In this document: positions 55,390 through 63,949 of the stretch, one piece after another
How positions within the stretch are numbered: the stretch's first letter is position 1
How the letters are laid out: each line of letters begins with the position of its first letter
Assembly: GCF_026627425.1 (NCBI RefSeq)
Contig: NZ_JAPNLH010000011.1
Coordinates: 1-64,000, forward strand
DNA: 64,000 nucleotides
Origin: Arthrobacter endolithicus
Lineage (GTDB): Bacteria; Actinomycetota; Actinomycetes; Actinomycetales; Micrococcaceae
Direction of reading: 5' to 3'
The notes under the pieces: generated by a model
Told to the model about the DNA's origin: nothing
The model's database searches: none
The model's input: only the letters and a program-made list of their open reading frames with translations
Program-made: the position numbers and the translations under genes

Positions 55390-57009
55390 GGCCGGGATGT
55401 TGATCAGTTCGCGGCGGAACCGGGCCACCGTCCGGCGGCCACGGCCACGGCCACGGCCACTGCCGTAGTCGAGGCCGGTGATTTCCTGGATCCAGGCCGA
55501 GATCGCGCAGCCGAGCAGCCCCGCCCACATCCACACGCTGTTCACGGCGTGGTCGGCGGAGGGCAGGTGACGCAGCGCTGTGCCGTGCTTGGCGTTCCTG
55601 TTCAGCTCCTCGATGTCGGTGCGGTGCCGGTACCACCACTCAACCCCGGCCAGTTTCTCCTCGTCACTGACGTCGAGGTTGGTCAGGATGAAGGAGTACC
55701 CGTATACCTCATCGATCCTGCCCTCCAACGCCAGGGCCAGTTGGTCCTTGGGGATGGTGCGGCGCTTACGGGCCCGGCCGGTCGTGATCCGGTCAACCGG
55801 AATGCGGGTTCGCCGGGCGATGCAGGCGATGTTGGCGTCTTTAGGCCAGGAGCCGGGCAGGTAGTCGATGACCGCGACTTCCGTATCTTCCATGCCCACG
55901 GCCGGGGTCCACTGGTAGCGGCCAGCCCCGCGGCGGCGGCCATGATCTTGCCGTTGCGTTTGGCTCCGATCGCGAACTCGATCCCGCGTTGGAGGCAGGC
56001 GGCGGCAAGGTCCCCGGCGAAGAAACCGGCGTCCCAGCAGCACCTGACCTTCTCCACACCCTGGGGCAGCGCAGCGACCGACCGGTCCAACAGGTCAACG
56101 CAGTTCGAGCGGGGATCCTCCGCCCCGCCCATCAGTTCGGCGGGCGCCGTTACCCCGGCTTCGGCCCAGAACCCGATGTGTGCCCGCAAGGTCAGCTGCC
56201 CGGTATAGGAATACTCTGCCTTGTCCTTGGTCTTGCCGTAGACCTCAACATCGGTGGCGTCCCCGTCGATGGTCGCCACTTTCAGCAACGAGGTCCGACG
56301 CACCAGCGGCACCAGTGAAACCATGGTGGTGTTGATCTGCCCGATCGCCGTCTCGATGCCGTGCAGGTGTTCGGCAGTGAAGCGTTTCGCGATCCCGTAC
56401 GCGGTCGTTGACGCGGGTGTCGGTACCGGCTCGAGTTCCTGCCCGGCGGTGTCGGCCCGGCGCCGGTCCAGACCCACCAGAAAGTCCTGGCCGGCCAGTT
56501 GCGCCGAGGCCATCGCCGTGACCAGCTGGCCACCGGACAGGCCGCGGTCGCGTTCCTTGACTGCCCCGATCCCGGCATCCAGGGCCGCGGTCAGGCCCAG
56601 GACCCGGTCCGCTTCACGGACGGCTTCGGCTCCGGCGACCGGTGTCAGCCGATGATCGGCGGCCCCGACGCGTACCCGCCGGGCCCGCTCCCGCTTCTTC
56701 GTGTCGTTCTTGGTCAGGCGTTTTCTGCCCGGTAGAGTTCGCACTGAACAGGTGTCCTTTTCTGCCTGGAAAATGTTTGCGTGATAACTTCCATTTTCCC
56801 AGCTCAGAGGCCACTTGTTCGCTTTAACACGCCGTTCCGGACGAACCACTACTCACGGATCCGGGTCAGAACGCCATGCTACGTGCCAAATGGGTAGTCC
56901 TTCTCATGGGTCACATGTCGCCGGCCTCCCGCCACGGTGCAGGGTGGAAGCGGCGTGAGTCGGCGGGGTGATGGTATCTCGCTCCTTATCTACCGGTAGA
57001 ATCAGGGCC

Positions 57010-58347
57010 ATGGGGGAATTCCTGAAAGAAAATCGCTTCGTAATCTTCGGTGCCATGCTTGTGTGCCTTTCTTCTGCCGTCTGCGTCACTAACCCGGTAC
57101 TTGGCATATCCCTCGCGGCGCTCCCATTTCTAGTTGCCGTGACGTTCCATCACCCGCATAAAACAGCCTGCGTGTTGGGTTTTTTGACTGCGGCCTTCCC
57201 TAAGGCCGGTGTCAAGATTGGGGACTTCCCCTTCCCAGTGTTCCTCTTCGGGCTATTTGTGGCCGTCCTCCTCATCCGAGTCCACCAACCGCGCTCGAGG
57301 CATACCACCACAACAGTACTTGCGCTCCTGGCATTCTTGACATGGGTATTCGTCAGGGCGCTGCAGTTCCTTCCCAGCGGGACATCCAGTGTGGCGGCTT
57401 TCGTGGCGTGGGCGGGGGTGCCGTTGGTTATGTTCGCCGTGTCAACGACGGTTGCTGGTGATGCGGTGAAATTCCGCAGGGCGATTGAGTGGGGATTCTT
57501 GGTTGCCGTGGCTTACGCCGTTGTCCAATTCTTTGGGGGGCTGGAATCCACCGCCATTCCCGGCCTGACTCACGCCTTCGGCGATACCATCACGAACAAG
57601 CACAACGTCATTTACTCTGACAATGGTGACGACTTCTCCAAAATCCCATCAACGTACCAGAATGGCAACATCTTTGGCATAGTAGCGGCGGTGTTCTTTA
57701 CTCTCGCCATGATGCGCATCATGGCGAAAAAGGCGTCGCACCTAGATGTTTTGGTTTTATGTGGTGCCGCCATCGCTATCACCTTATCTGGCTCCCGCAC
57801 CGCTATAGTCGCGGCTGGCATCGCAGGGGTGATCCTACTCCTACGCGGAGGTCACCTTGGCAGAAAAGTTGCGGTACTGATGGCCGTTGGCGCAGCAGTT
57901 GTTGTGGTCATCGGCCTCCAGCCTGGGCTCTTCGCGCGTTACTCCGTGAATGACATCGCCTCCACGGGAGGTGCTGGACGGTCCACGATGTGGGATTTGG
58001 CCGAATCTCAGATGAGCGAGCTGGAGTTTGCTTTCGGAACTTCCACGTACCGGCTGACTGAGGGCTGGCTGGGAATTGTTATGCAAATAGGGATTCTCGG
58101 AATAGCCCTACTATGCGTCGCTGTGGTCCTAGTTGCAAGGAAGCGGCCAGCGATGAAACTCCCCCTACTGGTGCTCGTCGCCGGCGCCATCATCGACTCC
58201 ACTTATCAGGTATTCCCGACCTGGTTCCTCGTTGCCGCGCTTGCCGCTGCCGAGCCATATGGTGGCAGCAAGCGTGAAGAAGCCGGCGTCCACATGCCTA
58301 CGAGAACTCTTACTCCGAGCCGCAGAGCTTTAGTGCCTGATCCGTAA
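57010..58347 (+). CDS. O-antigen polymerase/ligase-like membrane protein (Wzy-like)
   Basis: This 445-residue protein has ten or more hydrophobic helices and a large extracytoplasmic loop between helices in the middle (SDNGDDFSKIPSTYQNGNIF), a layout typical of Wzy/WaaL proteins; LSGSRTAIVAAGIAG is the family-like segment after the loop. It probably polymerises the repeat units exported by the flippase upstream. ATG 57010 follows CAGGG; an in-frame ATG at 56968 is possible. TAGAAT at 56995 could be a -10 box supplying transcription now that the IS cluster separates it from the flippase. Confidence 0.75.
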   Translation: MGEFLKENRFVIFGAMLVCLSSAVCVTNPVLGISLAALPFLVAVTFHHPHKTACVLGFLTAAFPKAGVKIGDFPFPVFLFGLFVAVLLIRVHQPRSRHTTTTVLALLAFLTWVFVRALQFLPSGTSSVAAFVAWAGVPLVMFAVSTTVAGDAVKFRRAIEWGFLVAVAYAVVQFFGGLESTAIPGLTHAFGDTITNKHNVIYSDNGDDFSKIPSTYQNGNIFGIVAAVFFTLAMMRIMAKKASHLDVLVLCGAAIAITLSGSRTAIVAAGIAGVILLLRGGHLGRKVAVLMAVGAAVVVVIGLQPGLFARYSVNDIASTGGAGRSTMWDLAESQMSELEFAFGTSTYRLTEGWLGIVMQIGILGIALLCVAVVLVARKRPAMKLPLLVLVAGAIIDSTYQVFPTWFLVAALAAAEPYGGSKREEAGVHMPTRTLTPSRRALVPDP

Positions 58348-58565
58348 GGAGCGCCGACGTTACTGCAGTAGACATGTCGCCGTAGCCTATGACGTTGGGA
58401 TGGGTGTTGTCCACAGTCAAGAACTCTAGGGCGTGCCCCGAGTAGCCCCACCGTTCCCTTAGGACGACGTAGGGCTTTCCCTTTGGCCTTGTAGGCTGGG
58501 TTGTAGCCGTCGAGGGTGGAGGACAGCAGGGCGGCTCGGCAATGCAGGAAGGTCCGTCCCCGCAA
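58310..58565 (-). pseudogene. C-terminal remnant of an SGNH/GDSL hydrolase
   Basis: On the minus strand the end of the frame reads LEFLTVDNTHPNVIGYGDMS and ends LKLCGSE. The D-x-T-HPN motif is the catalytic Asp-His block of SGNH hydrolases. The upstream part (STLDGYNPAYKAKGK) is in a different frame, and no block I or block III motifs are found. It overlaps the last codons of the Wzy-like gene on the other strand. Confidence 0.6.
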
Positions 58566-58862
58566 CTATTCGAAAGTGGACCGATCGGCCAGACTTCCGA
58601 AGCAATACGGAAACCTGTCGAGTAGGCTGACTGTGGGCTTACGTCGAGCAGTACTTGGACCGTTCTGGGGTATGCGCCATCCATTCCAGCTGCGCCCGGG
58701 GGTTTCATCGAAGCTAAAGGGGTGTTGTTTTGCCAGTGTCGGCGGGATCGTAGAGCGTTACCGAGAACGCCTTAGCAACGTTTCCCGGGTGCGTCCGGCG
58801 CCTCGGCCATCTGCATGTCGAATGGGTGAGCGCCATAGTGCGGCCCTCTCAGGGGAAAGTGG
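58566..58862. other. Gene-free stretch between hydrolase remnant and holin-like gene
   Basis: I see no supportable gene in either strand. The sequence probably contains further decayed coding DNA from the hydrolase or prophage, but no frame reads convincingly. Confidence 0.4.
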
Positions 58863-59120
58863 TCAGTACTTGTTTTCGGGTGCCAGCCACGGCGCGTACC
58901 GCCGCAGCCAGACATTCACACCAGGGATGGCGAGGATGCGCGTGACGAGGGCAATGAGCACAGTCACGGCCCCCAGCGCCCCGTTGAGGGCCAGGAACAC
59001 CCATCCCGGTACATACCCCTCATAGGGCTTCAGTGTCTCGATGATGATGGGCAGCACGCCATTCAGCAGTGGGACCAGGGCGACGACTGCAGCGGCGACG
59101 GCCAAGCGCCAGGATGGCAA
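58863..59120 (-). CDS. Holin-like small membrane protein (prophage)
   Basis: This 85-residue protein has two hydrophobic segments (WRLAVAAAVVALVPLLNGVL and VFLALNGALGAVTVLIALVT) and a short polar C-terminus (LRRYAPWLAPENKY), the layout of small phage holins. It lies directly after a LysM endolysin gene on the same strand, as in a lysis cassette. The annotated start is TTG 59120. An ATG at 59133 that overlaps the endolysin stop (ATGA) is one frame out, so the start may have been damaged by an indel. Holin function is inferred from context. Confidence 0.6.
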   Translation of the reverse strand: MPSWRLAVAAAVVALVPLLNGVLPIIIETLKPYEGYVPGWVFLALNGALGAVTVLIALVTRILAIPGVNVWLRRYAPWLAPENKY

Positions 59121-59129
59121 TGGCTGCTC

Positions 59130-60010
59130 TCATCGGAGCTGGATAACCTGGTCGGGATAGATCAGGTTCGGGTCGATGCCGGGATTCGCGGCTAGGAACG
59201 TTCCATCGGCACGCCGAACTGCTCGGAAATGCCGCTGAGCGTATCGCCCGATTCAACAATGCATGACGGCGGGCCCGCCGGGGCCGGCGCCGCTTGCTGG
59301 ACGAGCAGTTCGTCGGGAATGTCGATGGACTGGCCCGGCACGATCCGATAAGGATCAATGCCCTGATTCACCGTCATAACCTGATCGACGGTCAGCCCGT
59401 AATGGCCGGCGATGTAGGTCAGAGTGTCGCCGGGGTCAACGATCCAGTATTAGCCGAGCGGTGTTTCCCGCGGTGCTGGACGTGGAGCAGGCGTCGCGGA
59501 CTGAGGTACAACGGGCGTCGGGTCTACGCCCTTGAAGCGCTCCACGATGCCCCATGAGTCCTCAGTGTCATAGACGGCCGCCGGCACGCCGCAGTCGTCG
59601 CCCCAGTACAGGTCAACGATGCTGACGTCGATGTGGTCGCTGTGCGCGCTCGTGCCCGCTCAAGGCTGCCGCTGCCAGCCGGTAAGGTTCCCGGCGATCA
59701 TTGGGCGCTGGCCCTCGGCTTCAGTGCCCATGTCATGGATGAGGTATTGGAACTTGCTACTAGCCTCGGTGCGCAGGTACTCGGCTAGGGCGCGGCCATC
59801 CGGCTCATTGATCGAACCATCAATGTAGGTGCCAATGTCGTAGCCCATGACGACGCCGGCCTGATTCGGGTTATGCCCGGTGAAGTTTGCGGACGGATAG
59901 CCGGTGATGAATCCCTTATCGGCCTGCCCGTTCGGCCATACCTTTATCTCACGCTGCAGCTCGAGCAGCGACTTCGCGGGCCGCTGGTAGGCGACGTTCA
60001 TGTTGCCCAT
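59130..60010 (-). pseudogene. Prophage endolysin with two LysM domains, multiple stops
   Basis: ATG 60010 behind AAGGAACC starts MGNMNVAYQRPAKSLLELQR. One frame then continues through a TGA (after GWQRQP), AGTSAHSDHIDVSIVDLYWG, a TAA (after APRETPLG), YWIVDPGDTLTYIAGHYGLT (LysM 1) and PSCIVESGDTLSGISEQFGV (LysM 2). It breaks at a TAG; the neighbouring frame supplies the rest of LysM 2 (FLAANPGIDPNLIYPDQVIQ) and the TGA at 59130. Two in-frame stops and one frameshift make it a clear pseudogene of a phage cell-wall lysin. The catalytic domain family is not identified. Confidence 0.85.
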
Positions 60011-60216
60011 TACTGGTTCCTTCTTTCGGGCATAAGAAAAGCACCGATGATGGCAGGGCTTAGCCTGTATCCACCGATCGGGTTCGGGATTTGGCTGATG
60101 CCTAATTTTTGTTGAGTTTTTGATTTTGGGTAGGCGGTATCGGCTGGCCTCGCTGCCGTTCGTATTCCACTCTTTGGGTGCTGTGTTGCGCCGGAGTCGG
60201 CTGGATGGAGGGGGTC

Positions 60217-61030
60217 CTATGCTGCTCGCGGCGGGGCGTGGGTGGCGGTGAAGAGTTGCTGCCACGCGGTTTGCCAGGGCCATGAATCGGGCAGGTGGAG
60301 CTGGATTCTTCGAGCGCTGGAAGCGATGCGTGCCGGGACATTGATGAGTTTGGCCCGGATGGTCCCGGTCCGTGCCTTTTCGAACGAACCCTTGGCGAGG
60401 ATCCCGGCGGTGCGGGTGAGGTTGTAGGCCATGACCGCTGAGACCAACCAGGCAGAGTTCGCCGCGAAGTTCCCGGAGGGTAGATGGGCTAGGGCGCTGT
60501 CCTTCATGTCGGCATTGACCCGCTCGATAATGGCATGTTTCCGGTGGGTTTTGTCCGCTGCGACCGTATTCAATGTGTCGGCTGTGGCCGTGGTGAAGAA
60601 CGCGTGGAAGCGGTGCGTATCGAACAACGTGGGCTGGCCTTCGGCGGCTTTCGGGTTCAGCTCGGGGATACGCCGCACGACCAGGCGCCCGGTGATCCGT
60701 TCGGCTTTTTTGCGGGAGCTGAACGCGGTGAATCCGGTCTCAGCGACTTCCGCTGCGGATACCCAAGTGTCGGCGTCTTCGTCGTAGACGCGTTGGTGTA
60801 CTCGATGGGTTTCCACGCGCTTTCGGTGATGGTGGTGATGGCGCGTTTGACGGCAGGATCCAGGCGTACGGTCACGGAGACCTCGGCCCCGCCAGCCAAG
60901 GCGGCGGCCACGGCGGCGTGGCCGTAGTAGGCCGAATCGAAGCGGCACAGCACCTTCCCGGCGGCGCCGGTGCCTTTGAGGGTGGCCAGGGCGTCGGTGA
61001 CGAACCTCTTGGCGCCGCGGGCTGAGTTAC
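60217..61030 (-). pseudogene. IS1380-family transposase remnant (second type), lacks N-terminus
   Basis: The minus strand reads SARGAKRFVTDALATLKGTG, LCRFDSAYYGHAAVAAALAG and TTITESAWKPIEYTNA. After a one-base deletion at about 60795 it continues VYDEDADTWVSAAEVAE, then LAHLPSGNFAANSAWLVSAV and SWPWQTAWQQLFTATHAPPR to the TAG at 60217. This is the C-terminal half of a DDE transposase of a different IS1380 subgroup from the one at 53.8-56.7 kb. The N-terminal half is missing; it is fused to a prophage gene. Confidence 0.87.
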
Positions 61031-61397
61031 CGGCGCCATCCTTACCCTGCCATCCAGCCGGTCCGGGAATAGTGGAGCCAGCGCCATTGATGCCCGGAGC
61101 GCCCTGGTCACCCTTCGGTCCCGCTAGCGGCTCGGTGGGATTCTGCTGGACTTGGGTAGCTTTCGCGCACAAGTGGCGGTCATCCACCAGTAAACTGCCG
61201 TTGGATGAACAGACCCGCTTGATGTCCTGCGCGAGCGTCTGCGAGTTCGCCTGAGCCGTGTTCTTGTCCTGAATGAACGTGAACTGCAGCCAAGCCCCGG
61301 CGAGCACGCCCAGCAGGACCAGGCAGACCATGAGGAACATCAGCCAGCGCGGCGGCAGTGCCTCGCGGGTACGTGGCTCGTCACTAAGATGCGTCAT
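61031..61397 (-). pseudogene. Prophage collagen-like membrane protein, 3' end replaced by IS sequence
   Basis: ATG 61397 starts MTHLSDEPRTREALPPRWLM, followed by one membrane helix (LMVCLVLLGVLAGAWLQFTF) and a collagen-like stretch with Gly-x-y triplets (AGPKGDQGAPGINGAGST, IPGPAGWQGKDG). At about 61030 the reading frame passes without a break into IS1380 transposase sequence, so a chimeric 246-residue frame exists. The start overlaps the upstream coiled-coil gene by 4 bases (ATGA), typical of phage gene packing. Confidence 0.7.
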
Positions 61398-61610
61398 TCC
61401 GAACCGCCTTTGGGCTTGTTCCGTAGCCGATCGTTCTCTGTCTCGGCCTTGCGTAGATCCTCGCGGAGCTCCCGGACCTCATCGCGCAAGGTCTTGTTGT
61501 CCTCGCGGAGTGAGGCCCGCGTCTCGGCCTCGAACTTGCGGCAGAGCCGGTAGAAGCCGAGGGCGCTGCCGCCGGAGAGTACGGGGAATGCACGCCTTGC
61601 GGGTCCACAT
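61394..61610 (-). pseudogene. Small prophage coiled-coil protein gene, frameshifted
   Basis: ATG 61610 behind CTGGAGGACACCA reads MWTRKA, then the frame must shift by one base (about 61592) to give AFPVLSGGSALGFYRLCRKF and a strongly charged coiled coil (ETRASLREDNKTLRDEVREL, REDLRKAETENDRLRNKPKG) ending at TGA 61394. A short membrane segment followed by a coiled coil resembles small proteins of phage lysis regions, for example spanin-like or accessory proteins; this is only an analogy. Confidence 0.6.
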
Positions 61611-61737
61611 TGGTGTCCTCCAGGTTGGATAGTTTTTCAATTTGCCTGCAAAGCGCCAGCGGTGTCTGCGTAACCCTGCGCTGCAGTCCTTGGCGTAGAC
61701 TTACGTTGTTTTGCTGGCATTGCACATTGGGGGATCT

Positions 61738-62871
61738 ATGAGTGGGCATGGACGTGTTACGGGTAGGGAAGATCGCTCGTATTCCCTGGATGGGCTACGC
61801 GGTGTGGCGTCCCTTGTTGTTGTGCTTCATCATTCGCTTTTGGTGTTGCCTCAGTTCGCGAACGCGCACTTCGGCGGCGTGGTTCCGGCGTCGCTGGGCT
61901 GGTTTGTTTACTCGCCGATTCACGCTGTTTGGGCCGGTTCTGAAGCTGTGTATGTGTTCTTCATCCTTAGCGGGCTCGTACTTGCGCTCCCTGTAATCCG
62001 GGGTAGTGGGTTTGAGTGGCGCGCTTACTACCCGAGCCGCCTGCTTCGCCTTTATTTGCCGGTTTACGCGGCTCTTGGGCTGGCGGTTCTTGCGGCGGTC
62101 TTGTTGCCGCGGGAGATGACGCCTGCGGATAGCGCTTGGATGCGTATCCATGATGAGCCGCTGGGCGCGGGCCGTGTGCTGCTTGATTCGCTGCTTGTTG
62201 GCGGGACGTCTAATCTACTCACTCCGCTGTGGTCGCTCCAGTGGGAGGTTATTTTCTCACTGTTGTTGCCGGTCTACTTATGGGTCGCTGTCCGGTTTTC
62301 ACGGTACTGGATGCTTCTTGGTGCCGGATCTTTGGCGCTCTCGTTTACTGGAGTCGCCTTGCATGTTGATGCTTTCCGCTTCTTGCCGATGTTTATGCTA
62401 GGTGCGTTGATAGCGGTGAAACTTCCCGACTTGCGCAACGGGTCGGCCAGAATTTCTACTCAGTTGTGGTGGGCGTTCCTTACCGGCGCTATTGTCTTAC
62501 TCACGGCCCGTTGGACTTTGGGTGAAGTGCCCGCCGGTCTAATGTTTCTGCCGGCAATCCTAGGGGCCATTGGGATTGTGGTGACCGCCGCGAGCTGGCC
62601 GGATGCCGCAAGAATCCTTGAACGTCCTGCCGTCCTAATTCTTGGCCGCATATCATTCAGTCTCTACCTGATACACGAACCGGTTGTTCTGGCCGTCGCG
62701 CAACTATTGCCGCATGAGATGCTGGCCTGGACGCCGGTTCTGGCCGTGCCTGTATCCGTTGCGGTCGCGCATCTATTCTTCCGACTCATCGAAGCGCCAT
62801 CTCACAAGCTTTCCCAGATGGTCAGGAACCGTCTGCGCCAGCAGCGGAGGAATTCGCAGCTGGCGCTATAG
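61738..62871 (+). CDS. Acyltransferase family 3 membrane protein
   Basis: This 377-residue integral membrane O-acyltransferase of the OafA/NodX type is likely to modify surface polysaccharide. The N-terminal YSLDGLRGVASLVVVLHHSL contains the family Arg-Gly and catalytic His, and WAGSEAVYVFFILSGLVLAL and SRLLRLYLPVYAALG are typical. About ten helices end with a basic tail, and no SGNH domain is fused. ATG 61738 follows GGGGGATCT. It is an intact plus-strand gene inside minus-strand prophage debris and may belong functionally to the polysaccharide locus. Confidence 0.9.
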   Translation: MSGHGRVTGREDRSYSLDGLRGVASLVVVLHHSLLVLPQFANAHFGGVVPASLGWFVYSPIHAVWAGSEAVYVFFILSGLVLALPVIRGSGFEWRAYYPSRLLRLYLPVYAALGLAVLAAVLLPREMTPADSAWMRIHDEPLGAGRVLLDSLLVGGTSNLLTPLWSLQWEVIFSLLLPVYLWVAVRFSRYWMLLGAGSLALSFTGVALHVDAFRFLPMFMLGALIAVKLPDLRNGSARISTQLWWAFLTGAIVLLTARWTLGEVPAGLMFLPAILGAIGIVVTAASWPDAARILERPAVLILGRISFSLYLIHEPVVLAVAQLLPHEMLAWTPVLAVPVSVAVAHLFFRLIEAPSHKLSQMVRNRLRQQRRNSQLAL

Positions 62872-62881
62872 GCTGACCCAT

Positions 62882-63100
62882 TTACGTTGCTGCTACAGAA
62901 GCGGCAGTGTTCGGGTCAATCGGGGAGCGGTTTTCCTCAGTGAGGCCGTAGTACCCGGACCCATAGGTTCCCCGCTATCGGATCACGGCTGCGGAGTTGT
63001 TCTTGATCCAGTTGTGCGAGGTATTGTAGCCGCCGATGTCGTCCAGAATGGACTGCACAAACCCGGTGATGCGGTTGTTCTGGACACGGTGAAAGTACGA
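62882..63100 (-). pseudogene. C-terminal remnant of a prophage structural protein, with in-frame stop
   Basis: On the minus strand one frame reads YFHRVQNNRITGFVQSILDD, IGGYNTSHNWIKNNSAAVIR, a TAG, then RGTYGSGYYGLTEENRSPID and ends PNTAASVAAT at TAA 62882. Both sides of the TAG look like one protein, so the stop is probably a CAG-to-TAG type change. A tail or minor structural role is suggested only by the neighbouring lysis genes. The N-terminal part is not recognisable. Confidence 0.6.
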
Positions 63101-63348
63101 CGGCGGTAGGTGCCAAAGCGACCGGCGTTAGCAGGCGGAGGAGCCGGGGGGACTGACGATTCTGCCGAAGGGCTCCAGAATACATGGTCCAAGGCTACCG
63201 TTCGGTAGGACCTCGACCCCAATTGCGGAACGCCAGAGTCTTGAAACCCCGCCCGGTAGCCGCTACCCCAAAGGAGCCGTCGGCGCTCCAATGCGCGCTA
63301 TCTTCCCGCGGAGTATTTCCGCGCATCATTGCATGACAGAATGGTTCG

Positions 63349-63900
63349 GTGACCCAGGGAAGCAGGAGTGTGAGCCGCGCCAACTCGGACAGCCGACTTC
63401 GGACGCGGGCAGTCGGCGCGGTCGTTGTGCTAGTTACGGCACTATTCGCCTCTGGGTGCGGCGTCGGAGGCGACGTGGTCCAGACGCAAGTCCCGCCTTC
63501 TGCAGCTTCGCCGTCACTCGCTCCTGCGGCGACCGTCCCAGCCATTGCGGTACCCCTCCCTGGTGCTGCAGGCACCAACGCACCTTCCACAAGTCCAGAT
63601 ACCGACGCTGCTTCTGCGATGCAACTGTCAGTAGAGAAGGCTTTAACAAAGCTGTCCGAGGTCTCTCCGCAGCCGGAAAGCGGGCAAGTGCAGGCCGCTC
63701 TTACTGGGGTAGGAATCTTGCCGGCGATGACAGAGGTCTCGGCGAGTCGAACGCCGACTGGTCTCAAAGCGGACGGGGTTGAAGCTGGCGTGCTCAGCGG
63801 TACGCAATGTGTCATGGCGAAAATTCGTGACGGCCAAGTCTCCGTCGCCGTCCTGCCGGTACTTCCCAGCGGCAAGTGCTTCGTCGGCAGCGCCCGCTAG
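63349..63900 (+). CDS. Putative secreted lipoprotein
   Basis: The 183-residue protein has a basic N-terminus, a hydrophobic segment (AVGAVVVLVTALFASGC) and a lipobox LFASGC, so it should be a lipoprotein. A Ser/Ala/Pro-rich linker (residues 45-90) leads to a small C-terminal domain of about 90 residues with two Cys (GTQCVMAKI and GKCFVGSAR) that may form a disulfide. Function is unknown. The start is GTG 63349. It lies beyond the prophage remnant and has core-like GC content. Confidence 0.8.
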   Translation: MTQGSRSVSRANSDSRLRTRAVGAVVVLVTALFASGCGVGGDVVQTQVPPSAASPSLAPAATVPAIAVPLPGAAGTNAPSTSPDTDAASAMQLSVEKALTKLSEVSPQPESGQVQAALTGVGILPAMTEVSASRTPTGLKADGVEAGVLSGTQCVMAKIRDGQVSVAVLPVLPSGKCFVGSAR

Positions 63901-63949
63901 TCCTTAACGAGCTGTCCCTTCAGCCGTCGCTATTTAGTCAGGAGAGCCC

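Larger units (their letters stand above)
53804..56744 (-). pseudogene. IS1380-family transposase, split by an IS and frameshifted
   Basis: Starting at GTG 56744 (VRTLPGRKRLTKND) the DDE transposase reads through SLLKVATIDGDATDVEVYGK and EDPRSNCVDLLDRSVAALPQ. It shifts frame at about 55915 (AAAAGLA to WTPAVGMEDTEVAVIDYLP) and continues to ...RRELINIPA at 55390, where the IS256 element intervenes. The remaining 35 codons (RISRRAGTIFLRMPPGPNPL to TGA 53804) lie on the other side. The frame across the insertion point is preserved when the element is removed. It cannot be functional because of both lesions. Confidence 0.92.
53629..56867 (-). mobile_element. IS1380-family element, interrupted by an IS256-family element
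   Basis: The ends are imperfect inverted repeats: GACCCGGATCCGCGAGTAGT at 53629 and, read inward from 56867, GACCCGGATCCGTGAGTAGT. Removing the inserted 1473-bp IS256 element and one 8-bp target copy leaves about 1.76 kb, close to the usual IS1380 size. The single transposase gene runs leftward. A clear direct repeat at the outer ends is not seen (TTCA on the left, AGAA on the right). Confidence 0.88.

Noticed and set aside
59130-60010. Stop-codon recoding or selenocysteine as an explanation for the interrupted endolysin
   Set aside because: TGA, TAA and a TAG with a frameshift all occur, neighbouring phage genes are also broken, and no recoding element is apparent; decay is simpler.
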